The notes under the pieces were generated by a model that had not been told where the DNA came from, did not search any database, and saw only the letters and a list, made by a program, of their open reading frames with translations. 64,000 nt of DNA from Sipunculus nudus (taxonomy: Eukaryota; Annelida; Sipuncula; Golfingiida; Sipunculidae): assembly GCA_026874595.1 (NCBI GenBank), contig CM049309.1, forward strand, positions 91,040,723 to 91,104,722, in the 5' to 3' direction. A program made the translations under genes and the position numbers. Below, piece by piece: positions 1 through 10,326 of this stretch; position 1 is the stretch's first letter; each line of letters begins with the position of its first letter.

Positions 1-80
1 ATAGACGGCTTGTAAAACTGTCTGATTCTAAGATAAACAGGGTGTTTAACAACAAATCTCACTTCAATCGACCCTTGTTG

Positions 81-140
<60 letters not shown>

Positions 141-141
141 A
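81..141. repeat. Compound microsatellite (C)n(TC)n(AC)n
   Basis: A run of C, then TC dinucleotides to about 116, then AC dinucleotides to 141. Simple sequence in upstream flank. Confidence 0.98.
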
Positions 142-971
142 GCCTCAGCACATCACATGCAAAATTATAATTTTTTACACATCAGTATAAAATAAGGGAA
201 CGTGATTAAATGATCTTTCACCTTTTCTTTTTGGATGGGGGATGTGAGTTTATTGAGAAAAAAAAACAGTGTTTTTCTATAACTATTCGAAGCATGCTTC
301 ACTTCACAGTTGTAAGTGGATTGTTTACTACTACCGAGGATGTCATCATACAAATTTTAATTCTCGAACATGGGCAAACTAAAGAAAGATTGGGCTTTAA
401 TCAAAGTCATAATATAGCCCGATATGTGTGGCAGATGAATAATTGGGTCTCTTTCCCCCATCTTCATAAGAACAGAATACCAGGCCTGAGCATGACAGCC
501 ACTGGCCAGGTGAAAGTATTGAAGCTCAGAGACACCTGGCGGAGAGTGAAAACGATAGCGCTGACAGCGTCAATTCCACTGTAGCTTCAGTTTTCACCAT
601 GGAGTTTCAGTTTTGTCTTCTGAAATACATATTTAAAGAACACATTGAAATAACATTGAAATAAAATAAAGACGTTTGGTTCAACATATACAGGAACTTT
701 CGTGGAAAGAACCGAAGTTAGGCCTAAAATATATTTGTTAAATGAATAAGGATCGATGATACACAATATTCATACAAGCGCCTGGAGGTGACACGTTGTT
801 AACGCCCGTGATCGCGCGTTATTATCTGTCTGAATTTAACAGATTTTTATTAAGCGTTAAGGTTAACACCCTTTAAACAATCAATTTCATTTAAGTTAAT
901 CTTGATGTCCTAAATGTTTAAAGGATTCAGGGCGAGGGTCGTCATTCACTAGTATGAGGAGCCACCTTTTT
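142..971. other. Upstream flank, no gene recognised
   Basis: AT-rich single-copy-looking sequence. A 124-codon open frame (210-584) shows no family resemblance, no splice context and biased composition, so it is not called. Confidence 0.5.
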
Positions 972-1535
972 CTGAGATGACTTGTCTGTATGACGGACTG
1001 AGATGATTTGTCTGGATGACGGGTTGAGATGATTTGTCTGAATGACGGGCTGAGATGATTCGTATGAATGACGGGTTGAGATGACTTGTCTGGATGACGG
1101 GTTGAGATGACTTGTCTGGATGACTGGCTGAGATGATTTGTCTGGATGAGGCGCTGAGATGATTTGTCTGAATGACGGTTGAGATGACTTGTCTGGATGA
1201 CGGGTTGAGCTGACTAGTCTGGATGACGGGCTGAGATGATTTGTCTGAATGACGGGCTGTGATGATTTGTCTGAATGACGGGCTGAAATGATTGGTCTGG
1301 ATGACGGGTCGAGATGACTTGTCTGGATGACGGGTTGAGATTACTTGTCTGGATGACGGGTCGAGATGACTTGTCTGGATGACGGGCTGAGATGATTTTC
1401 TGGATTAGGGGCTGAGATGATTTGTCTCGATGACGGGCTGAGATGCTTTGTCTGGATGACGGGCTCGGATGCTTTGTCTGGATGACGGTCTGAGATGCTT
1501 TGTCTGGATGACGGGCTGAGATGATTTGTCTGGAT
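972..1535. repeat. 26-bp minisatellite (about 21 copies)
   Basis: Units like GAGATGATTTGTCTGGATGA then CGGGCT, with frequent A/G and T/C substitutions and small deletions. No coding potential. Confidence 0.95.
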
Positions 1536-1717
1536 TTGTATAGTTCTTCTTGTGGGGTTTTAAAAAAGACTAAGTAACTGCGTTACGGAACCTTTTATAA
1601 ACAGATCACGTATGCGTGATGAATACAAATTTTGTAATGAAGATAAAAAAATCGGATTCTGTAACACTAGGCAGCGTGAAATGTCAAGGGGAATGAATAA
1701 GGAAGTCAATGGTTTTT

Positions 1718-2486
1718 TGTTAACAAATAACTATAATTTATTCTTAAAACAACCCTAACATTACAATACAATAAATCAATACAATTATACAGTAAAACAG
1801 CGGTACAACAACAAATCAATACAATCACACAGAAAATAATGTGCACAGTTCCTGGATACCAACACCGTCACAAGGATAAGTTCTTTAAATGTATACTCTC
1901 GCAGAATGACAGTCCAGTGTAAAGCTCTCGTGACAATCCAGAAAATAAACTGAAGTCCAAATGCACAAAATCCAGGAGAAAGTCATAGAAAATCTATAAT
2001 TGCCGCATTCGTCGGATAAGGTCCTAGAAACTGACACACACTTCTGCGTCCGATGGAATCTGCTCTGCTCTCTCTGGTTCTAAATCACAGCCCCTTTATA
2101 TACCTTCACACCTCAAGCCGAGAATTTTCCACTTTTCGAACAGTCTTAAGGATCCTACATAACACAGTAAATACGCGTTTCAGGAATTCTCTAGAAAACA
2201 TCGCTGTGTGTATCTCTACATAACAGGGTCATCACGTGACCTCCGCCAGGCGTGAAAACCCAAGGCTTACATGACAACGAGAGTTCAACCAGTAGGGATT
2301 AAACATTGAATATAACAAACGGCTCGGCGAGGGTGTCACAACAGGAGTTACGCCCATGTCACACAATAAAAAGAGCACCTGTAACAACTGTGTAACTGAT
2401 CTCAGACTACCCGACCCACACATACAGAATTTTCATGAAGATTAGTACTTAAAACAGTTTAACCAAACTAGTCCTAACAGGTAACA
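1718..2486 (-). mobile_element. Probable solo LTR of an LTR retrotransposon
   Basis: Read on the minus strand, this roughly 770-bp segment begins TGTTACC and ends GTTAACA, with a good TATA box (GTATATAAAG, 2093-2104 complement) and a polyadenylation signal AATAAA (about 1736-1742 complement) close to the 3' edge. That is the U3-R-U5 layout of an LTR. No internal domain or second LTR is seen, and a clear 5-bp target duplication was not found, so boundaries are approximate. Confidence 0.5.
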
Positions 2487-2886
2487 CTCCACAATTAAAC
2501 CTTTGACCATGTTGCCTTGGTTGATACTGAACTGACAATAATCTAATGAGCCTCGGCCCAACCATTCTAACTGGCTCGATCGATCTTAACCAACTGTTTC
2601 TCTGTACCGAGAGGGTGTCACATTTATATAGGTACAGCTAATGGCAACATCTGAAGTAATTTCAGCTTTATAAATTTTCCATGGATCATCCAGAAAACCA
2701 TGAAAACTTATACAAGGAACTCTCCGTTGCTCAGATGATGACGCTCGGTAGTCTCTATAGAGGTGGAGGAACCAGGAGGATCCGGAGAACCTCAGTAATA
2801 GACAGCCGTCTTTCTCGAGAGACACTGGTAAGCGTCTGGGGATTGAGTCACTCCTTGCATTTTCTTTGGCGACTGACTGAGTAAAG
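2487..2886. other. Upstream flank, no gene recognised
   Basis: Short open frames on both strands between the putative LTR and the 37-bp array have no recognisable motif. Confidence 0.4.
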
Positions 2887-3877
2887 CACGTATTGTTACC
2901 AGCTGCTATGATTATTCGTGCTGCATGTATTGTTACCAGCTGCTATGATTATTCGTACTGCATGTATTGTTACCAGCTGCTATGATTATTCGTACTGCAT
3001 GTATTGTTACCAGCTGCTATGATTATTCGTGCTGCATGTATTGTTACCAGCTGCTATGATTATTCGCGCTGCACGTATTGTTACCAGCTGCTATGATTAT
3101 TCGTACTGCATGTATTGTTACCAGCTGCTATGATTATTCGTACTGCATGTATTGTTACCAGCTGCTATGATTATTCGTGCTGCATGTATTGTTACCAGCT
3201 GCTATGATTATTCGTGCTGCACGTATTGTTACCAGCTGCTATGATTATTCGTACTGCATGTATTGTTACCAGCTGCTATGATTATTCGTACTGCATGTAT
3301 TGTTACCAGCTGCTATGATTATTCGTGCTGCGTGTATTGTTACCAGCTGCTATGATTATTCGTGCTGCACGTATTGTTACCAGCTGCTATGATTATTCGT
3401 ACTGCACGTATTGTTACGAGCTGCTATGATAATTCGTACTGCATGTATTGTTACCAGCTGCTATGATTATTCGTACTGCATGTATTGTTACCAGCTGCTA
3501 TGATTATTCGTGCTGCATGTATTGTTACCAGCTGCTATGATTATCCGTGCTGCATGTATTGTTACCAGCTGCTATGATTATTCGTGCTGCACGTATTGTT
3601 ACCAGCTGCTATGATTATTCGTACTGCATGTATTGTTACCAGCTGCTATGATTATCCGTGCTGCATGTATTGTTACCAGCTGCTATGATTATTCGTACTG
3701 CATGTATTGTTACCAGCTGCTATGATTATTCGTACTGCATGTATTGTTACCAGCTGCTATGATTATTCGTGCTGCATGTATTGTTACCAGCTGCTATGAT
3801 TATTCGTGCTGCATGTATTGTTACCAGCTGCTATGATTATTCGTGCTGCATGTATTGTTACCAGCTGCTATGATTAT
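2887..3877. repeat. 37-bp minisatellite (about 27 copies), each with an E-box palindrome
   Basis: Highly homogeneous units of the form GTATTGTTACCAGCTGCTAT then GATTATTCGTGCTGCAT. Variation is mostly TGC/TAC and ATG/ACG. Each unit holds CAGCTG. Confidence 0.97.
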
Positions 3878-4039
3878 GAAATCCCAAGTGCCACTCTGAT
3901 ACAACAGCTACAATGGCTAACAGTCTCTAGACGCTGTGAGTATTTCATGTATTCGATATATGTCAATCAAATGAATATCCATAATCCAAAAGAGTTCATA
4001 TGAGTTGTGATACGCATGATCATTCTACAAGATCCGCTG

Positions 4040-4540
4040 AAAGTGGCCTTCTGTTATTGCCAAAACCAAAAAATTAATTCTTAAAAAATAGCTTCTCATA
4101 CAGAGGCCCTTCGGTATTAAATACCTTACCATACGAGTTCAGATCTATAAAATCTTTAAATACTTTTAAACAAAAGACCAAAGCGTATCTTTTAAACTCT
4201 TAGTATTAAAACCTAAAGACAATGTTATTTCCTAATACCTGTCTTTATTGTTTGGATTCTTTTATAGCCGCGTCTATACTAGTTTTTATGATTATAGTGC
4301 ATTTTACTCATTTTCTTACATACATTAACCATTGAATGTATTACGTAATTTTATATACGACTATGTTGTTCACGCATAAAGTGGGTTTTACATATTGTAG
4401 CGTTTAAAGTATTGTAGCATATCATGACTGACTTATTTGTCGTGTATATTATATTTATGTACATGTATCTTTGATGATTCATATATTGTGTTACATATGC
4501 ATACTATGTATTTGATAATCTTTGTACCAGTTATTATTAT
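4040..4540 (+). mobile_element. LINE (non-LTR retrotransposon) 3' end, degenerate
   Basis: The frame 4090-4203 encodes a typical C-terminus of a Jockey/CR1-type reverse transcriptase polyprotein: SFSYRGPSVLNTLPYEFRS then a Lys-rich tail ending AYLLNS and a stop. Just upstream in the same frame is a LPKPKN stretch interrupted by TAA, so the copy is dead. AT-rich sequence that could be its 3' UTR follows; the outer limit is uncertain. Confidence 0.65.
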
Positions 4541-4622
4541 ATCATGTTTTTAGGTTACAGGGCCCTGTGGAAGAACAGACTATATAACTGAACAGGCTAC
4601 CCTGTATAAATATATTAAAATA

Positions 4623-6101
4623 AACTAGAATACGGGTAGTCGACAAGCGACTACGTGTTTCCGCCAAAATCAGAGTAGGACGGGTGAAGAGAGGCATGGA
4701 TTGAGTGGCAAGGGGAAATAGATGTGTCACATATTAGAATGGATGTCTGCCACGTAAACATGACTTTAGGTGGCGCCATCTGTTATTTGAACGAGAAACT
4801 ATCCAAGATGTATACACATGCAAAATTTCAGGTGTAAAAGTCAAACCACTGCAGAGATATGAGTAATTTTATCCTACAGCAGACAAACAGATGGACGCTG
4901 TGCAAAAATGGCTGCAGGTGGCGCCACCTTTTTTGTGTATGTTATAAAGCTATCCAAGGGCTACATTTGTGTGAAATTTTTTTCATGATTGGTCAAAAGA
5001 GTCCGGAGATATAAGCATTAATGTCTGCAGCGTGAACGGGAATGAAGCTGGCGCCACCTGTCATAAAATCAAGAAAGCTATCCAGGATGTATACGCATGC
5101 CGAATTACAGGTACTTTGGTCAAACCACTGCAGAGATATGAGTGATTTTAACCCAAGGCAGACAAACAGATGGACACTGTGCAAAAATGGCTGCAGGTGG
5201 CGCCACCATGTTTGTGTATGTTATAAAATTATCCAAGGGCTACATTTGATTAAAAAAAATATTCCTGATTGGTCGAACGAGTCCGGAGATATAAGCATGG
5301 ATGTCAACAGCGTGAACGTGAATGTAGGTGGCGCCAACTGTCATAAAATCAAGAAAGCTATGCGGGATGTATATGCATGCCAAATTTCAGGTAATTTGGT
5401 CAAACCACTGCAGAGATATGAGTGATTTTAACCCAAGGCAGACAAACAGATTGACGCGGTGCAAAAATGGCTGCAGGTGGCGCCACCATTTTGTGTACGT
5501 TATAAAGCTATCCAAGGGCTACATTTGTGTAAATATTTTTTTTTTCCTGATTGGTCAAACGGTTCCCGAGATATGAGCTTGGATGTCTGCAGCGTGAACG
5601 TGAATGTAGGTAGCGCCACCTGTCATAAAATCAAGAAAGCTATCTAGGATATATACGCATGCCGAATTTCAGGTGAATTAGTCAAACCACTGCAGAGATA
5701 TGAGTGATTTTAACCCAAGGCAGATGAACAAATGGACACTGTGCAAACATGGTTGCAGGTGGCGCCACCATTTTTGTGTATGTTATAAAGCTATCCAAGG
5801 GCTACATTTGTACAATTTTTTTTTATTCCTGATGGGTCAAACGGTTCCCGAGATATGTGGGTTTATGTGTGGAAACAGACGCACAAACGGACGCTGGGCA
5901 GAGAGGAAAGGTCAGAGGTCAAGGCAAATTGGTTAGGCACCAGTTCACATGTGACCCGATAATTGGTGTAAATTTCGGAAAAATCCGTCCAGTAGTCCCA
6001 GAGAAGTTCTCCGAAAACGAACGCGGCGGCGGCGGCGGCGGCGGCGGCGGAACCCGGTCAAAAACATAGTATCCGCAAAACTTCGTTTTGGCGGATACAA
6101 T
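4623..6101 (-). mobile_element. HINE/pearl-like element family 1, copy upstream of gene
   Basis: One end is AACTAGAATACGGGTAGTCG, then a CCGCCAAAAT subterminal repeat. The other end is the hairpin GTATCCGCAAAAC/GTTTTGGCGGATAC followed by AAT. The core has five to six modules of about 290 bp, each with GGTGGCGCCACC or a variant and CTGCAGAGATATGAGT. A (GGC)n tract lies near 6025-6050. This is the only family 1 copy in the window with the hairpin on the right. No transposase; non-autonomous. Short open frames inside it are not genes. Confidence 0.8.
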
Positions 6102-6111
6102 AAATAAAAAA

Positions 6112-6648
6112 AAGCCTAGGTCACACTGTCACGGGTGAGGGTACGGACCTCGACGGACTGTCCGAGATTGACTGTTCACGGTCCATCCGTGGTAAAAGCG
6201 CATTCTTTCGATCGCAACCATGATATCAGGAAGCTTCTCATGGGTTGAGAACGGCGACCGTGCTGTTGTGACGGATTCCCACGGCCGAGCACGACTGGTC
6301 GTATCGCAATCCTCTCGAAAACCGGCCTGTCCGTACTCCGGCGCTGAAAATCGAACAGGGAAGACCCCGACCGACGACTTACGCATGCATGGAAGTAGTA
6401 GGGATATGCACGGACAAGCACGGTGATGTTTCGGCCAATGGCGGTAGATCCGCGGTTTGTCCAAGCACTTTCTCATTCGTGCAAACACCACGGAAGTTTT
6501 AAACATTTCAAAACTTCAAGCACAATCAGCAGGGATCACGGCGTTTGACGATGGACAAAGCTACAGACTCTCTACGATTCCCTACGGTTCATTGGGGATT
6601 ATTGGTGGGCCATCCGTGATTCTCCGTGACAGTGTGAACTATAGGCTT
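6112..6648. mobile_element. MITE-like element with about 24-bp terminal inverted repeats
   Basis: The left end AAGCCTAGGTCACACTGTCA is mirrored at the right end (6624-6648, CCGTGACAGTGTGAAC then TATAGGCTT). The interior of about 490 bp is GC-richer than surroundings and has short open frames on both strands without recognisable domains. Length and lack of transposase fit a non-autonomous DNA element. Family not identified. Confidence 0.7.
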
Positions 6649-7744
6649 AAAATTATCAGTGGTCACAGGTGCCACTTAGAGGTGACCCTTTCCCGACTTT
6701 ATTTTCGTTTCTTTGTTGGTCGGCAAATGGAAACTTAAACCAGAGAGTCTGGTTCCAAGCATCCCGATCTGATACAGCCTGAAGACAGACTGCAATCAGC
6801 AAGTTCACAGAAAAGTAACTGCCTAGGGATTCTCTCAGCGTTCATTCTATGGTCAACTAGCGACACAGGCAGAGCGTTGATTGGATGCTGGTACAGACGC
6901 TCCAAGAAGTCGATATTTGGGATCCTATCTTCCAAGTGGATGCCATGTGACTGGTAGCCGAGATCAGCAAGAGAAATATGTCGGGACACGGCAGGGTTTT
7001 AATTCTTTATTCTGAAGCCGATTCAATATACAAATTAACAAATATAAATTAACTCTATTGTTTAAAGTTAAATCAAAAGCATGTAAGTATATGGACATGG
7101 ATAAATGAACTTCATAGTTCATAAATAACTGTCAAAGTGTATGAATAATAAGCATATCCGCCTAAGTCATGCTGCTGATATGACTGAATAAGTCCGAATT
7201 TAAAACTGTGCATAGCCTTCTGATAAAAAAATGACATATTAACTGAATAAGAAGTCTATATGGTTTTATGTTTGCTTTTCTATACTGATCTGTTACTTCA
7301 GACTCACCCTAATAACATTGAAACATTACCCATTTACTGATTTAGTATAAATACTAGTAGTTACTTTAACCAAAATGCAGTGGTAAAAAAAAACAAATAT
7401 CACAACTGAATCATTAATCTTAGATTACACTAACATATAAAGACATAATTAAGCTACTCCTATGCAGTAACACAGCCATGGGTGGTGTTGTCCTTTTATG
7501 AGGGCTTAGCTCATATCAATGGTGTCCTACAGTAGCCCAGACCATCTAACAGCATAGAAAAATTAATCCAAGCCTGTCCCTTCATGGGAGCAAGCACTGT
7601 TAAACATATATATATATTACCTACTACTGGGAATGTAATGACTCCAGTATTTAGACTACTTAATGAATATTTTGCTTAATTATCAGTTTATAAATGAAAG
7701 TTAATATGTAATTACTTACCACATTGCGGGCAAAGTCTGAAATT
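6649..7744. other. Upstream flank, no gene recognised
   Basis: AT-rich sequence, no coding or repeat structure that I could support. Confidence 0.4.
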
Positions 7745-8492
7745 GTGCATGTTCATAGATCTTGCTTTATCTTATATACATGACTGGTGGTGCCACCTAC
7801 AATTGTTTTTGCGTGATGTCCATCTGTGCACCTGTTTTGGATGAATATCATACATATCTCAGGAGTGGCTGGGCGTTTTGGTCTTATGCTTGTAGGTCCA
7901 TCTTGGCTAGATTTCTCGTACGAAAGATTTGTGGCACCATCTACAATCACATATTTGCAGAATACATTTAAGCATTTATCTCAGGAGTGGTTTGATGTGT
8001 CCACCTGAAAATCCGCATGTCCAATTTATTGTCCATAGATGGAGGCATCTGTCAACAGTTTCATCTAGCGTTCATATGTAGGTCTGTTGTGGTGGAAATC
8101 ACAGTTATAACAGGAATTGTTCGTTCTAGTGGCCTGAAATTTTTCATGTCAATCCATCTTCGATAGCTTTCTCATTCACAAGACAGGTGACGCCACCTAC
8201 AATTTATGTTCGTAGACCATATCTATGCATTCATCTCTGGACTGGTTTGACGTATCGGCTTGAGGTTTGTGTGCCCATAGATTTAGGGTGGTATTATCTT
8301 GTACACGTCTGGTGGTGTCTCCTACAATATTTATTTTTAGTTTCGTCCATCCGTGCGTCTTAGTATACTTCAAGGCATCTCTAATGCCACAGATTTGGAG
8401 GGCTGTCACGCAAAGAGAGATTCCATGCCTCACTTTATCCTTGCCTCTGTGATTCGACCTTAAGTCGCTTGTCGACTGCCTATATTCTAGTT
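7745..8492 (+). mobile_element. Diverged family 1 HINE/pearl-like fragment
   Basis: Ends with CGCTTGTCGACTGCCTATAT then TCTAGTT, the same terminus as family 1 copies. It contains module remnants such as GGTGGTGCCACCTACAAT and GGTGACGCCACCTAC. The hairpin end is not recognisable, so the left limit is approximate. Confidence 0.6.
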
Positions 8493-10285
8493 TGATTTGT
8501 ACTTCACATCAGGAATCACGTGGTCAGTGATAGGTATAAGCTGCCTGAGCTAGGACATACGTGTCTGTGTATGGTTGGGGGTGAATGTGTGGGTGAACTG
8601 TCTCAGTCGAGTTTGAAATCAAGGGATATATTACATTTGCCTTAGAAACAAAAGTGTCATTTGCTCCAACGCCAATTCAAAATCAGAAATGGTTGAAAAT
8701 ATTAATTAATGCTAAAAAAACAATAAATAATCAATTACATTGGCGTCCGTGATTAAGTAACTCCAATTTCTTAGATGTGTCATTGCAAATATAAAAATGA
8801 CTTTCTCGGGTTCAATATCATTTCGCTATTATATTGTTGTGAATTAAAGAGTATAATAATAAAACTTTTAAACATGAACCTTTTTTTCTGTAGGCCTACT
8901 TGCAGTGAGTGGAAATTGCAACTCTGTTATAGAAATCTTTATCATTAATGATGCATGATTAATGGGATGGGGCAGCCTATTTTGGCACCCTTGGCTGTGC
9001 CACTGGTCACAGGTTCAGATGTACCGAGTCTTACCCCCACATCAAGCTTACCGATTCAGCTAAAATCATCGCTAATAATGAAGCGCCCTCTTGTTGCAAT
9101 TCGTAACAAAAACACTAGCAAATTCATGTACAGAAAAAAATACGGAGGCTGGTTTTAACGGTCACTCCTGCTAATGTTACCTACCTATTATTGGTGAGAT
9201 CAGAGGAGCACTGTATTTAGATCAGTTTACAAATGTATTGCATTTTTTATTTTTATTAAAACTTTAAGTCGACCTGTCGAGTTTTTTTGTTGTTTTAAAT
9301 AAAGTATAATATATATTATAGACTGTAGCTCAGTCTATTTCCCTGAAGGTATGAAATAAACTTACAGGAAATTAGGAGATTTGCAACTGACAGGCCTGAA
9401 TATGCGCGTTCAATATTCACTATATTTAATAATAAAAGTATGCCTTTTAAAATGCAAAGCCAAGTTATTACGGTAAAATCTATAAACCTTTTCTATATAT
9501 ATATTATTTCTAATGGAGTGATTTTGATGAAGAGTATATATTTTCCTAAAAATGTGAGCGTTTAGCATTAATGCCCTTTTATTGGGTAACTTCTGAAATA
9601 TCTAGGACAAGACGCAACATACTAATAGTATATTCCATTTATAACGATTTATTTTTATAAATATAAATGATTATATTTCTATACTGAATACCATGATTAT
9701 ATATTACATATAAAGATTATATATAAATACTAAATATGATTATATATTCTTCGTGTTTATATATTGCATATGATTATCATATATAATGCTTGTGTATATA
9801 CTATTATATGTTACAGGAATGCGGAACTATTATATACTAGATAAAAAATTATACATACTATAGGCCTTTATAATGATTACATTTATTGCATGTTGTATAT
9901 AATAATTAGTTATTATAATCTACATATAACAATCATATATTATAAGATACATATAATAAAGTAACTTATTTGATAAATTATGATATTTCTCCGCTCTTTT
10001 ACCTATGCAATAACGCCCCCTTGTGTCTCATTGAAGAAATAGATTCAACGTGTGCAACATCCGAGTTTGATTAAATGTTTCCAATAAATAAATACGGCAT
10101 ATCCTAACTGTAATATTTATGATAACAATTGAAAAATATTTTATAAGCTAAATGTCATAACTGCCATTGATAATACTTCTTGTGTGACTGTCGATTATCT
10201 AGGATGTCTGACAAGTTGTGCAGCCCCAGGCTTCCCTTAGGCGGATTGACGGAATTTGACCCTCGGTAGGACTTCCAGGATCGGG
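8493..10285. other. AT-rich upstream flank including probable 5' UTR/promoter region
   Basis: Very AT-rich from 9600 to 9970 with many ATATA runs. No CpG-rich block or clear core promoter. The transcription start of the DOCK gene is probably in the last few hundred bases or in a further upstream non-coding exon; neither can be fixed. Confidence 0.4.
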
Positions 10286-10326
10286 ATGGCGAGCGGACAG
10301 AGAGCGTTCGCCACCAAACTAAATAA
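10286..10326 (+). CDS. DOCK7: DOCK7-like exon 1 (start codon)
   Basis: Encodes [13 protein letters not shown] plus two bases of the next codon. The start was chosen because the peptide matches the DOCK7 N-terminus pattern (RAFA-K) and joins in frame to exon 2. Donor AA|GTATGT follows. The 5' UTR runs upstream of the ATG, but its start cannot be fixed from sequence; no convincing TATA box was seen. Confidence 0.85.

Noticed and set aside
210-584. 124-codon open frame upstream of the gene
   Set aside because: No family resemblance and no supporting gene structure.
2887-3877. Possible CRISPR-like array because of regular 37-bp spacing
   Set aside because: Units are contiguous with no unique spacers, and the window is clearly eukaryotic.
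5042-6069. Overlapping open frames with [12 protein letters not shown] and CRWRHH motifs, recurring at 17.9-19.4, 32.7-33.5 and 53.3-55.2 kb
   Set aside because: They are module sequences of the family 1 element read in one frame; lengths differ between copies, no conserved start or stop, and no protein domain.
6129-6738. Overlapping frames in the TIR element, considered as a transposase
   Set aside because: Up to five short overlapping frames on both strands without catalytic motif; the element is only about 540 bp, too short for a transposase gene.
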